From NCBI RefSeq assembly GCF_003368325.1, contig NZ_CP031466.1, forward strand, positions 2,542,001 to 2,606,000: 64,000 bases of DNA. The letters are read 5' to 3'. Origin of the DNA: Paraburkholderia caffeinilytica. GTDB taxonomy: Bacteria > Pseudomonadota > Gammaproteobacteria > Burkholderiales > Burkholderiaceae. A model generated the notes under the pieces. It was not told where the DNA came from and ran no database searches. It saw nothing but the letters and a program-made list of their open reading frames with translations. This document shows, piece after piece, positions 44,372 through 53,393 of the stretch (within the stretch, counting starts at the first letter, position 1; each line of letters begins with the position of its first letter). The position numbers and the translations under genes were made by a program.

Positions 44372-45922
44372 ATGTCAACCCACAAAGAGACGTCACAGGC
44401 TACGGCCAGCCCGTCCCATGCACACTCCCCTTCCCTCCTTCTCAGGTCGGCATTGCGCCGCTGGAACCTGCGGGTGCAGTGGACGATCGCCGCACTGAGC
44501 GCCATCGGCGCCGTCGCGGCGGCACACTGGTACGGCAGCTATGGCGCCGCGTTGGGATTGGCGCAGTTCCTGGTGATTTTCGGGCTGTTCGGGGCCGGCC
44601 TGATCCATGCGATCTCGACCTTGCGGGCCCAGTTGAATGCGCTATGCGACGGCGATCTGGTGCAGGACGTGTCTTTGTCCGGGCACGACGAACTGACGGC
44701 ACTGGGCGAACAGGCCCGCCTGCTCGCTTACCAGTTGTCGCAGGTGGTTGCGCGCATTCGCAGCGAGGCCGAACTGATCGCCATGGGAGGCGCGCAAGCG
44801 ACCCAACATGCCACCTTGCTGTCGCAGCGTACCGAATCGCAGGCTGCCAGCCTGGAGCAGACCCGTGCCTCGCTCCAGGCCTTGCTGGAAGCCGTGCGCT
44901 ATAACACCGATCAGACGCAGCAAGCCGATGCGCGGTCCACCCGTGCGCATGCCGATGCGGTCGCGGGGCAAGCGGCGGTGCGCGCTTCAGTCGAAAGCAT
45001 CGAGCGCATCGAGCAACGTTCGCACGAGATGGGGGAGATGCTCGGTGTGATCGACGGCATCGCATTCCAGACCAATATTCTCGCGCTCAACGCAGCTGTG
45101 GAGGCCGCCCGGGCCGGCGATTCCGGCCGCGGTTTCGCCGTGGTCGCCTCCGAAGTGCGGGCATTGGCGCAGCGCAGCGCGCAAGCGGCAGCGGAAGTCA
45201 AGAAACTGATCCAGCATTCTCGCGACGAAGTGAACGACGGGGTGCAAGCCATCGAAGGCAGCCGGAATCTGCTGACGCGCGCAGTCGACGCGGTCAGCGA
45301 GGTGGCCGCCTTGCTACGCGACGTCGCCCGGTCGAGCAGCGAGCAGACCACCGGCTTGCAGGAGATTGCCCAGGCGGTCGAGGTGCTGGACGACATCACC
45401 CATAGCAACGGCGAGATGGTCGGCGGGTCGGTGGAAACGGCGAGTCTGCTGCAAGCCCGCGCCGATCGGCTAAGCGACGGGGTCAAATATATCCGGTTGC
45501 GGCAGGGCTGTGCCAACGAGGCCCGGGCCATGGCGGAGCGTGCGGCCCGGCTGGTCGACACCGAGGGACCGGAAACCGCCGTGCGCCAATTTCACGATCC
45601 GAAGGGCGGCTTTCGCGATCGCGATCTGTATATCGTGGTCGCGGATCGCGACGACTATTTCCGTGCCTTCGGTTCCGACCCGAGCAAGGCCGGCAAGCTG
45701 CGCAAAGAAGCGCTGCCGGGCGACGATCAATCCGCGATCCGCGAGGCCAGTTGGCGCGCGGTCGAACAAGGCGGCGGCTGGATCGAATTCAACGGACGGC
45801 ATCCCGTCACCAGGCAACCGGTGGAAAAGATCGGCTATATTGCGCCCGCGCTCGGCGGCCGCTGGGCGGTCCAATGCAGCGTCAACCGCGGCGATGGACT
45901 GAAGCCGCTCGCAAGCGCTTGA
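44372..45922 (+). CDS. Methyl-accepting chemotaxis protein with C-terminal Cache-like domain
   Basis: A 516-residue chemoreceptor of unusual layout. Two closely spaced membrane helices (residues about 36-58 and 62-80) with no periplasmic sensor, then the signalling domain carrying [20 protein letters not shown] and [18 protein letters not shown], and finally, from about residue 375, an sCache_2-like domain: [42 protein letters not shown], ending [11 protein letters not shown]. Cache domains normally lie outside the cell; here it follows the signalling domain and must be cytoplasmic. It probably senses a small internal acid. The gene stands alone. Confidence 0.93.
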   Translation: MSTHKETSQATASPSHAHSPSLLLRSALRRWNLRVQWTIAALSAIGAVAAAHWYGSYGAALGLAQFLVIFGLFGAGLIHAISTLRAQLNALCDGDLVQDVSLSGHDELTALGEQARLLAYQLSQVVARIRSEAELIAMGGAQATQHATLLSQRTESQAASLEQTRASLQALLEAVRYNTDQTQQADARSTRAHADAVAGQAAVRASVESIERIEQRSHEMGEMLGVIDGIAFQTNILALNAAVEAARAGDSGRGFAVVASEVRALAQRSAQAAAEVKKLIQHSRDEVNDGVQAIEGSRNLLTRAVDAVSEVAALLRDVARSSSEQTTGLQEIAQAVEVLDDITHSNGEMVGGSVETASLLQARADRLSDGVKYIRLRQGCANEARAMAERAARLVDTEGPETAVRQFHDPKGGFRDRDLYIVVADRDDYFRAFGSDPSKAGKLRKEALPGDDQSAIREASWRAVEQGGGWIEFNGRHPVTRQPVEKIGYIAPALGGRWAVQCSVNRGDGLKPLASA

Positions 45923-45981
45923 GGGCTGTGTCAGCCTGGGCGGCAAGCGTCTGCGAGACAGCACGGATTGACTTCGCCAAC

Positions 45982-46761
45982 CTAACTTGCCACCAAAGCG
46001 AGTACTCGAAGCGGACTGCCCGAGCCATTCTTTATCTTGAGCGGAGCCGAAACGATAATTGCGCCGGTGGGAGGCAGGAGATCGAGGTTGATCAGGCATT
46101 GAAGACCGTAGCGATTTGCGCCGTGCATCAACGTATGGCATGGATAAGGGACTGGCCAGGCATAGGCCTGGCCTGCATCGGTGTTGATTGTCTCGACGCC
46201 AAAACCATGAACGTCTCGTTCGTGAATCATCCACTCCACCGCTTCCTGCGTCGGACCGGGCGTGTGCGCCCCATCGTCTTTCAGATTGAGAAATTCAGCG
46301 GGATCCGTACGCTTTGACCAGTCGGTACGGAACAGGACCCATGCGCCCGCAGGTATCCGGCCGTGCTGCTCTTCCCACCTCCTGAGATAAGCGGAAGTCA
46401 GCAGCCAGTCCGGATTCTCAGCGACCTCCGCACTCGCATCGACTACGATCGCCGGCGCCACGAAGTTGCGTGCATCGATCGTATCGACAGCGTTATGCGG
46501 ATGATCCTTTCCAGTAACCCAGTGGACAGGTGCATCGAAATGCGTCCCCGTATGCTCGCCGCAGGAGAAATTGTTCCAATACCAGCCCGGCCCCTTCTCG
46601 TCATAATGGCTGATCGTCTCCATCTTGAACGCCCACACCTGTCCGAACTGTGGAGGGAGCTGAAGCGCGGGAAACTCAGGTGACAGAGTCTGCGTCAGGT
46701 CGATCACTCGCACATTGCCACGAGCGAGGCCGGAGGCCAGTTCACTAAGAGAGGAATGCAT
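45982..46761 (-). CDS. Cyclase-family metal-dependent hydrolase (kynurenine formamidase-like)
   Basis: A 259-residue hydrolase of the cyclase family. HTGTHFDAPVHWV is the metal-site signature (HxGTHxDxPxH), preceded by IDLTQTLSPEFPALQLP and followed later by GVETINTDAGQ and PCHTLMHGANRYGLQCLINLDLLPPTGA. Family members include kynurenine formamidase, isatin hydrolase and other amide or lactam hydrolases. It follows iorAB by 70 bases on the same strand, with an AGGAGA ribosome site. Hydrolysis of a cyclic amide or formamide is the likely reaction; which one is not clear. Confidence 0.9.
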   Translation of the reverse strand: MHSSLSELASGLARGNVRVIDLTQTLSPEFPALQLPPQFGQVWAFKMETISHYDEKGPGWYWNNFSCGEHTGTHFDAPVHWVTGKDHPHNAVDTIDARNFVAPAIVVDASAEVAENPDWLLTSAYLRRWEEQHGRIPAGAWVLFRTDWSKRTDPAEFLNLKDDGAHTPGPTQEAVEWMIHERDVHGFGVETINTDAGQAYAWPVPYPCHTLMHGANRYGLQCLINLDLLPPTGAIIVSAPLKIKNGSGSPLRVLALVAS

Positions 46762-46831
46762 CGGTTAATCTCCTTGGCTGAGAATCTGTTGTGCGCATAC
46801 GGAGCAAGCACGTCGTTCGTTCCTGCCGCAC

Positions 46832-48331
46832 TCATGCAAGAGCGTATCGGCGCAGCGCCTCACGCAGCTGGTTGCCGTGCTCATCAGCGAGCGCGGCATC
46901 GCGCAGTTCGCGCAGCGTGGCAGGCGCAATTCTCCCGCCTGCCTTGACGACTGCCGCCATCACCGTCTGGTAGTTCTTCAGGCCGCGCGCGTGCGTGTCG
47001 CTATAGCCCTTCACGAGACGCTGGCACTGTGCGACCTCGATCGCGAGCGCCGGATTAAGCTTCGCGGTCTCCACGATCCGCTCCAGCCAGTCCTCAATGC
47101 GAGTGTTCTCCATCTGGTAGCGCAGCGTGCTGCGGCGTATGCCTCGCAGACGCGAAACCGTATACAGTGTCAGATAACCGCGCAACGAACTCGTGGTCAC
47201 GACGCGTCCCGACTGTGTGAACCGCCGCACCAACCGATGTACCCAATGCGGCCGGGCGAGCCAACGGCCGAGCGCAGCCGGCAGCGTTTCGCAGATTTCC
47301 TCGATACGCGGGTGCATGAACTCGTTGATCGCAAGCAACTGATTCTCCTCGGCACGCACTTCGCCGCGCACTCGTTCGAAGCGCGAGCCGCGTGTCTTGA
47401 GATCCGCGACACGGATGGTGTCTTCGTACGACATCCACAGCGCGAGATAGCGCGCGGTTTCGCGCAGCAGCGTCGCGTCGACGACCTGAAACGCGCGGCG
47501 CAGTTCGGAGAGGCGGTCCAGATAGAACGCCGCGTAAGTGGTGTCCTGGTAGTCGATCAGGCGACGTACCCCTTCGATCGCGAAGGTCTGCGCTTCGGGC
47601 GGCAATTCGGCACGCACGCGCTCGAGCAGTTTCGCGACTACCGGATGGCTGGGCGCAGCCGGCGGTACAAGCTCGGCTTTCTCGCGCTCTGTCGGTTCAT
47701 CGGCGCCACCGCGGAAATAGGCCAGATCGAACGCGCGCAAGCTCGGCTTCACACCGACACCGCCGCGCTCGATCGTTTCCGTGAACTGCTTGCGGCTGAA
47801 CGGCAGCACGCCCGTTCCGGCCAGCGCGCCGAACAGCACCGCGCTAATCACACTGCCGGTCGCCTCGGCAGCCTCGGCCATGTCAAAGCATACGAAGCGC
47901 TTTGCCGCCTGCCTGGCGTGGGCGATCAAGGTATCGCTATCGACGCGGCCGTCGCCCATTGCGGCCTTTTCACCGATCGAATAGACGCGGTGCGTGGACG
48001 TCACCAGCGTCGTGCGGTCCGCCGTTACGAGACCGCGCTGCACCGCGCGCCCAGCTTCCATGAGTTCCGATGCAAGCACGACGTCGACGTCTCCCGGCAA
48101 CGGCATCAGCGCGAGCACCGGCGCGCGGCTGTTCAAATCGGTCGACTCGCGTGGGAACAGCTCGACATAGTAGATCGTTGCACCGGTCCTTTGCGCGACA
48201 CCGGGTACCGACGTAGTCTGCGCGTAGTAACCGTTGTGCTCGCCGAGATCGACGATCCAGTCGGCCAACACCCCGCCGCCTTCGCCCCCCATGGCGAGAA
48301 TGGCAACCTTGATGGGTTGAGCGTTACTCAT
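46832..48331 (-). CDS. IorB-like subunit, 2-oxoacid (indolepyruvate-type) ferredoxin oxidoreductase
   Basis: A 499-residue fused beta subunit. The first 190 residues are the pyruvate-oxidoreductase gamma-type domain (ILAMGGEGGGVLADWIVDL, QTTSVPGVAQRTGATIYYVEL), the family hallmark. The remaining 300, basic and helical, match the extra C-terminal domain found in aerobic IorB homologues of Proteobacteria (DUF6537). With IorA it oxidatively decarboxylates arylpyruvates to aryl-acetyl-CoA. A start at 48331 is chosen by alignment; it lies 16 bases after iorA. Confidence 0.9.
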   Translation of the reverse strand: MSNAQPIKVAILAMGGEGGGVLADWIVDLGEHNGYYAQTTSVPGVAQRTGATIYYVELFPRESTDLNSRAPVLALMPLPGDVDVVLASELMEAGRAVQRGLVTADRTTLVTSTHRVYSIGEKAAMGDGRVDSDTLIAHARQAAKRFVCFDMAEAAEATGSVISAVLFGALAGTGVLPFSRKQFTETIERGGVGVKPSLRAFDLAYFRGGADEPTEREKAELVPPAAPSHPVVAKLLERVRAELPPEAQTFAIEGVRRLIDYQDTTYAAFYLDRLSELRRAFQVVDATLLRETARYLALWMSYEDTIRVADLKTRGSRFERVRGEVRAEENQLLAINEFMHPRIEEICETLPAALGRWLARPHWVHRLVRRFTQSGRVVTTSSLRGYLTLYTVSRLRGIRRSTLRYQMENTRIEDWLERIVETAKLNPALAIEVAQCQRLVKGYSDTHARGLKNYQTVMAAVVKAGGRIAPATLRELRDAALADEHGNQLREALRRYALA

Positions 48332-48347
48332 CGATTTTCTTCCCGAA

Positions 48348-50558
48348 TCAAAACACGAAGCGTGCGCGACGCTGAGCATCGCGACGTTGCAACCAGCCGA
48401 TCACCGCAGTGCGTACTCGCTGACGCAGCTTGTCGACGCGCGTCGGATTGCTGACGATCTGGGCGCGATAGAACGATGGGCACAAGACAGCCGCATGCGA
48501 TACCTCGCCGCATAGCCCGCAACCCACGCAACTGTCGAGTACGCTCGCAACCGGATCGGTACGCAACGGATCGGGATTCGGCTTGATCGACAGCGACGGA
48601 CAGCCGGATAAGCGAATGCATGAGTGGTCGCCAGTACAGGTGTCCGGGTCGACACCGAAGCGCTCGCGCACGACGCGCTTGCCCGCGGCAATCGCCTTGC
48701 GGGTCTTCGGCTTCTCGCGTCGCTGCTTGTTCAGCATGCATTCGCTCTGCGCGATCAGTACCTTCGGCCCTTTCGAACTGGTGGTGAGCGCTTCTTTCAG
48801 CGTCGCCATCATTGTCTTCAGGTCATAAGTACGACGCACCGTCTTCACCCACTTCACGCCGACTCCGCGCACCGCCTGCTCGATCTCGTGACCCGTGCTG
48901 CGTGTCGGATTGAGTGCCGTAGACGAGAGAATGTCCTGGCCGCCCGTGGCCGACGTGTAGCTGTTGTCGACCACGATCGTCAGGTTGTCGCTCCTGTTGA
49001 ACACCGCGTTCGCGATACCGCTCGTGAGTCCGTTATGCCAGAAACCGCCATCCCCCATCACGGAGATCGCACGCTTGTCAGCGCTCGCGTTGAGCGCGGA
49101 AGCACTCGCGCTGCCGAGGCCATAGCCCATGGTCGTCGCGCCCAGGTTGAACGGAGGCAAGATAGAAAACAGATGGCAACCAATATCGGCGCTCACATGA
49201 TGCGCGCCGAGTTCACGTTCGACGAGCTTCATCGCCGTAAAGATCGGGCGCTCCGGACAGCCGGTGCAGAATCCGGGCGGACGGGCATGCACATTGGCGT
49301 CGAGCGCCGCGACGGGCTCGTGCAGAGCAAATTCGGCTTCAGCCGCATCAGCGGACCCTGCAATCGCGGCAGGCGTGGAAGAGACGGCCAATACCGGAAT
49401 AACTTTCCGGGAAACCGGTTGCGGTTCGAGCACACCATAGCGCTCGAAGAATGCGCGCAAGCCCTTGAGAACCGTAGCGGTGCTGTACTCGCCGGCAAGC
49501 GGCAGCATGTCCTTGCCGTGCAGCGCCACGGTCGAACCGCATTGCCGCAGAATCGAACTCGCATTTTGCTCGACGAAGTTCGGCTGGCCCTCTTCGATCA
49601 CCAGCACGGCGCGCTTGCCTTTGCAAAAACGCTCCCATTCCGAATCGATGAGCGGATACGCAACGTTCATCACATACAGCGGAATTTCTGAATCGCCGTA
49701 CACGTCGGCGAGGCCGAGGCGTTCCAGCGCACGCATGACCGTGTTGTAGCTGCCGCCCTGCATCGCAATGCCGATCTCGCCGGTGTCCGCCGAGAAGACC
49801 TCGTTGAGTTGCCGCTCTTCGATGAACTTGACCGCGGCCGGCCAGCGCGCATGAATCTTCTCGCGCTCATGCATGAAGCTCGCGGGCGGCAGCACGATAC
49901 GGTTGACGTCGCGACTCGGGTTTTCAAGTGCATCCTTGATCGAGAACGCCGCGCGGCGATTGTCCGAAGCAATGAACTGGCCATGCACATGGCAAGCACG
50001 GATGCGCAGTTGCAGCATGACCGGCGTATTGCTCGCCTCCGACAAATCAAAACCGTCTTTCACCGCCTGCACAATGCATGGCAAGTTCGGCCGCGGGTCC
50101 AGCAACCAGATCTGCGACTTCATCGCGAACGCGTGACTGCGCTCCTGCATGATCGATGAACCTTCGCCGTAGTCTTCGCCGACGATGACGAGCGCGCCGC
50201 CCGTCACACCACCCGAGGCCAGGTTCGCGAGCGCGTCGGATGCGACGTTGGTGCCGACTGTCGCCTTGAACGTCACCGCCCCGCGCAACGGATAGTTGAC
50301 CGACGCGGCCAGCGACGCAGCGGCTGTAGCCTCGCTCGCGCTATTCTCGAAGCGGATGCCGTGATCGCCGAGGATGTCCTGCGCGTCCGCCAGCACGTCC
50401 ATCAGATGCGAAATTGGCGCACCCTGATATCCGCCCACGTACGCGACTCCGGATTCCAGCAGCGCCTTGGTCACAGCCAGAATGCCCTCGCCGCTGAATA
50501 GTTCGCCTGCGCCCAGACGCAGCTTCTTCACCTCTTCGACAAACGACCGCTCGGCCAT
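48348..50558 (-). CDS. IorA-like subunit, 2-oxoacid (indolepyruvate-type) ferredoxin oxidoreductase
   Basis: A 736-residue thiamine-diphosphate enzyme. N-terminal pyrimidine-binding domain (GVAYVGGYQGAPISHLMDVL, FENSASEATAAASLAASV), central domain, then the TPP site GDGGFWHNGLTSGIANAVFN with VVDNSYTSATGG. Two iron-sulfur motifs are at the end: CTGDHSCIRLSGC and CVGCGLCGEVSHAAVLC. The first has Asp where the classical ferredoxin-like motif has the second Cys, so that cluster may be three-iron or lost. It acts on arylpyruvates such as indolepyruvate. First gene of the iorA-iorB-cyclase unit. Confidence 0.92.
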   Translation of the reverse strand: MAERSFVEEVKKLRLGAGELFSGEGILAVTKALLESGVAYVGGYQGAPISHLMDVLADAQDILGDHGIRFENSASEATAAASLAASVNYPLRGAVTFKATVGTNVASDALANLASGGVTGGALVIVGEDYGEGSSIMQERSHAFAMKSQIWLLDPRPNLPCIVQAVKDGFDLSEASNTPVMLQLRIRACHVHGQFIASDNRRAAFSIKDALENPSRDVNRIVLPPASFMHEREKIHARWPAAVKFIEERQLNEVFSADTGEIGIAMQGGSYNTVMRALERLGLADVYGDSEIPLYVMNVAYPLIDSEWERFCKGKRAVLVIEEGQPNFVEQNASSILRQCGSTVALHGKDMLPLAGEYSTATVLKGLRAFFERYGVLEPQPVSRKVIPVLAVSSTPAAIAGSADAAEAEFALHEPVAALDANVHARPPGFCTGCPERPIFTAMKLVERELGAHHVSADIGCHLFSILPPFNLGATTMGYGLGSASASALNASADKRAISVMGDGGFWHNGLTSGIANAVFNRSDNLTIVVDNSYTSATGGQDILSSTALNPTRSTGHEIEQAVRGVGVKWVKTVRRTYDLKTMMATLKEALTTSSKGPKVLIAQSECMLNKQRREKPKTRKAIAAGKRVVRERFGVDPDTCTGDHSCIRLSGCPSLSIKPNPDPLRTDPVASVLDSCVGCGLCGEVSHAAVLCPSFYRAQIVSNPTRVDKLRQRVRTAVIGWLQRRDAQRRARFVF

Positions 50559-50767
50559 GGCGTCTCTCTACCTTCCAGATTTATGCAATGCAGATGCCCG
50601 CAGGGACTTTCGGCGCAATCCTTCATCTGCCGGTCAATCCAGACTCGTGGATGGATCGACACGGAAGCACGCCTTTCATTGCAGCCCAGTATAGGTGGCG
50701 GCGGAGAGTCGGCCCAATCAATCAAATTCGAGCCGCGCATAAAATCGCTTATGACAGCCGCGCGCAA

Positions 50768-51676
50768 TCAATCTTCGTGAAGGCTATCGATAATCAGCGA
50801 GCGGAGCCAGCGATTGCCCTCTTCCGACTCGAATGCGTCGTGCCAATGCACGGTGACTTCAACTTCCGGAATCTGGACTGGGAGCGGATAAACAACAAAT
50901 TCGCCACGCTCGTTGAACAGGCGTGCAACCCGCAGCGGCAACGTGACCATCCATTCCGTGCGCCGGATGATCTGCGGGACAACCGTGAAGTGAGGCACGC
51001 GTAACGCGATTCTCCGATGTAAACCTTCCGCCTGCAGCAGGTGTTCTATGTTGTGATGGCTGCTCTCACTCGATCCAACCGATACGTGCGACAGAGAAAG
51101 AAATTTTTCGCGGGAGATCTGCCGCGCAGGCGGGTCTGCGCGCTTGCGCGTCATGCAAACATACGGTTCATGAAACAGCAGCGCGTATTGCGTCGTCGCC
51201 TTGAGCGCCGGCATGTTGCCGATTGCAAAATCCAGTTGTCCAAGCCGCAGCTTCTCTTCAGCGTCGGCAATGGGAATCTGCTGCACCGAGAGCCTGACGG
51301 ACGGCGCGGTTTCCTGCAGCCTGGTGCACAAGATCGGCAGAAAAACCTGCTCGCCGACGTCGGACATCGACAGATGAAATTCACGGCTACTGGCACCCGG
51401 ATCAAAGCGGTCGCCATAACGGAATACCTCGCGAAGCGACGAGATCGCCCGGTTGACAGGTGCGGCCAGTTCCGTTGCGGTTGGGGTGGGTAGCATCTCC
51501 CCTGTAGTGCGTACAAAGAGCGGATCATCGAAGAGTGAGCGAAGCCTCCCGAGCGAGTAACTGACCGCAGGCTGCGACAGACCCAGCCGCTGCCCGGCAC
51601 GCGTCAGGCTGCGCTCCTCCAGAATCGCCTGAAAGACACGCAGAAGGTTCAGGTCAACGTCGTTGAAGTCCACCAC
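50768..51676 (-). CDS. LysR family transcriptional regulator (paralogue 2)
   Basis: A 302-residue LysR of the NahR/NodD-like branch and close paralogue of the one at 30746: the DNA-binding part DLNLLRVFQAILEERSLTRAGQRLGLSQPAVSYSLGRLRSLFDDPLFVR and the effector stretch LDFAIGNMPALKAT are nearly shared. GTG at 51676 has AAGGA seven bases upstream. It lies on the same strand as the iorA-iorB-cyclase unit that follows it and the DUF35/thiolase unit that precedes it. It is a likely regulator of these units; the dyad box in front of the acyl-CoA ligase is a candidate target. Confidence 0.92.
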   Translation of the reverse strand: MVDFNDVDLNLLRVFQAILEERSLTRAGQRLGLSQPAVSYSLGRLRSLFDDPLFVRTTGEMLPTPTATELAAPVNRAISSLREVFRYGDRFDPGASSREFHLSMSDVGEQVFLPILCTRLQETAPSVRLSVQQIPIADAEEKLRLGQLDFAIGNMPALKATTQYALLFHEPYVCMTRKRADPPARQISREKFLSLSHVSVGSSESSHHNIEHLLQAEGLHRRIALRVPHFTVVPQIIRRTEWMVTLPLRVARLFNERGEFVVYPLPVQIPEVEVTVHWHDAFESEEGNRWLRSLIIDSLHED

Positions 51677-51863
51677 GATGGATTCCTTGCACTTAAAGAT
51701 GACTGGCGTGACGAATAGGCATCCGTACTTCTTACGAACTCCCGGCGCAGCTCCCGCGCAGTCCCGGATCGGGGACATTCCGAAATGAAAATGGTGGCCT
51801 GGCGTGCGCCGGCCCGACGTCGCTCATGTCAATGCGAAACTCAGAATTTCTATCGGATTCCGA

Positions 51864-51875
51864 GTGACTAGTCAC
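51864..51875. promoter_or_regulatory. 12-base palindrome upstream of LysR gene
   Basis: GTGACTAGTCAC, a perfect palindrome in the 237-base gap between the LysR gene and the DUF35 gene. Candidate regulator site; no other copy seen. Confidence 0.35.
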
Positions 51876-51913
51876 GCCGCGCCCCGCCGCGAAAGCGGCC
51901 ACGCGGCGCCACG

Positions 51914-52216
51914 TCAACCCCGGCGGGCGACGATTCGGTGTTGCGCATCCAGAGCAAGACTGACTGCATCGCCGGTCTCCACCGGAGAGTCGAGACGCGC
52001 GACGACAATCGGCCCGACTTCTGTGGCAACGCTCGCCAGGTGGATGTCGCCGCCGTTATCCGCACCCACTCGACGCCGGACCGCAGTCGCCGCCCTCACG
52101 GTGCCACCCTCCGCATCGATCACCGACCACTCGGCGCCGCCACAGGACGGGCACAGGTAGCGAGCCGGAAATAGCGTGGTACCGCAGAGCGTACAGCGGA
52201 AAACGTTGATGCTCAT
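51914..52216 (-). CDS. DUF35 (zinc ribbon plus OB-fold) acyl-CoA-associated protein
   Basis: A 100-residue protein with a four-Cys zinc ribbon (FRCTLCG and LCPSCGG) followed by an OB-fold (GGTVRAATAVRR ... GPIVVARLDSPVETGDAV). DUF35 proteins nearly always partner a thiolase-like protein encoded beside them; in steroid catabolism such a pair (ChsH2-type DUF35 with Ltp2) forms a retro-aldolase. Here it overlaps the thiolase-like stop by four bases, which fits a two-subunit complex. Confidence 0.88.
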   Translation of the reverse strand: MSINVFRCTLCGTTLFPARYLCPSCGGAEWSVIDAEGGTVRAATAVRRRVGADNGGDIHLASVATEVGPIVVARLDSPVETGDAVSLALDAQHRIVARRG

Positions 52217-53379
52217 TGCGCGCCTCCATCGACAGCTTCAAGCACCACCGCATTCGCACACATGCCATAGCGATACTCGACCATGCCGTAGCCACTGACG
52301 AGCGCCCGCCGCGCACCCGCTAGCTGACGCTCGCCCGCCTCGCCACGCAACTGTGTCAGCGCTTCGACAAGCCCGTGCATTCCGCCGGCAGCACCCGCCT
52401 GGCCGGCCGAGAGCTGTCCGCCCGACGTATTGACCGGCAATGCTTCCGACGCAATGCGCGCGATCAGCGCGCGCATGTCGCCGTCCGGCGCGAAGCCCAG
52501 GTCGGCCAACTGAACGAGCGCCATCACGGGATAGTCGTCGTACACGGACACGAGATCCATGTCGGCGGGCGTCATGCCCGCGTCGCGCCACAGGGCCGGT
52601 GCCAGTGCGGCAAGCGACGTCTGCAATCCGTCGCCCGTCTGGTGGTCGGGGTTATAGCTGCAGCGCAGCGCACGGACCGCGACATTCCGGTCGTGCTTCG
52701 CGAGGTCGGCTCGCGCGAGAACGACCGCATTTGCGCCACTAACGACAGGCACGCAGTCGAAGCGTCCCAGCGGTTCGGCGACGATGGGTGCATCCAGATA
52801 CGATCCGATGGTCAACGGTGTGCGGTAGACCGCCTGCGGATTGCGCGACGCCCACGCGCGCTGCGCAACGCACAGCGCGCCGTAATCCGCACGCGACAGA
52901 CCATAACTTCGCGCATGCAACTGCGTCAGCATGGCGAACAGCGCATTCGGCCCCCCACTTTCGAGCGGGCGCAGCCAGGTGCGCGTAGTCAGGTTGTAGT
53001 GATCGACAAGCTGCTTGAAATCCGCCGGTTCGAAGCGGTCCCCCGAAACGAGCACGATCACGTTGGCGTCGCCGCACTGGATCGCGCGCACCGCATGCTG
53101 CAACAGGTTGATTGCACTGGCGCCGCCGTGACAGTCGTCCATGCACCAGCGCGGCGAAAGTCCAAGGCGCCAGGCCACGTCGATCGCGTGGTCCGGAGCA
53201 AGCGTGAACGATGCGACACCCAGACCATCTACTTCATGTGCCGCGAAGCCTGATTGCGCCAGCGCTGCGGAAAACGCCTGCGCAAGCAGATCGCCGGTCG
53301 TGCCTTCGGGAGCCTGCCGGCGATACGGAACTTCCACTCCGCCGCAGAGCAACACCCCCGCATGGTCGCGTGACTGCAT
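52213..53379 (-). CDS. Thiolase-fold protein (SCP2-thiolase/Ltp-like), partner of DUF35
   Basis: A 388-residue thiolase-superfamily protein. The middle and C-terminal motifs ESGGPNALFAML, YDDYPVMALVQLADLGF and NTSGGQLSAGQAGAAGGMHGLVEAL follow the lipid-transfer/SCP2 thiolase group, in which the canonical C-terminal His-Pro and Cys motifs are changed. Such proteins act as acyl-CoA thiolases or retro-aldolases. The start at 53379 fits the family; the open frame upstream is not homologous. It follows the MHS transporter by 14 bases and overlaps the DUF35 gene. It would cleave a CoA ester made by the ligase at 54865. Confidence 0.88.
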   Translation of the reverse strand: MQSRDHAGVLLCGGVEVPYRRQAPEGTTGDLLAQAFSAALAQSGFAAHEVDGLGVASFTLAPDHAIDVAWRLGLSPRWCMDDCHGGASAINLLQHAVRAIQCGDANVIVLVSGDRFEPADFKQLVDHYNLTTRTWLRPLESGGPNALFAMLTQLHARSYGLSRADYGALCVAQRAWASRNPQAVYRTPLTIGSYLDAPIVAEPLGRFDCVPVVSGANAVVLARADLAKHDRNVAVRALRCSYNPDHQTGDGLQTSLAALAPALWRDAGMTPADMDLVSVYDDYPVMALVQLADLGFAPDGDMRALIARIASEALPVNTSGGQLSAGQAGAAGGMHGLVEALTQLRGEAGERQLAGARRALVSGYGMVEYRYGMCANAVVLEAVDGGAQ

Positions 53380-53393
53380 AGTCGATGTCCCCT

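Noticed and set aside
44133..44396. Cys-rich minus-strand frame before the chemoreceptor
   Set aside because: No ribosome site and composition unlike neighbours; overlaps the chemoreceptor start.
46877..48454. Long plus-strand open frame opposite iorB (about 525 codons)
   Set aside because: Antisense to a well-supported gene with no protein family signal.
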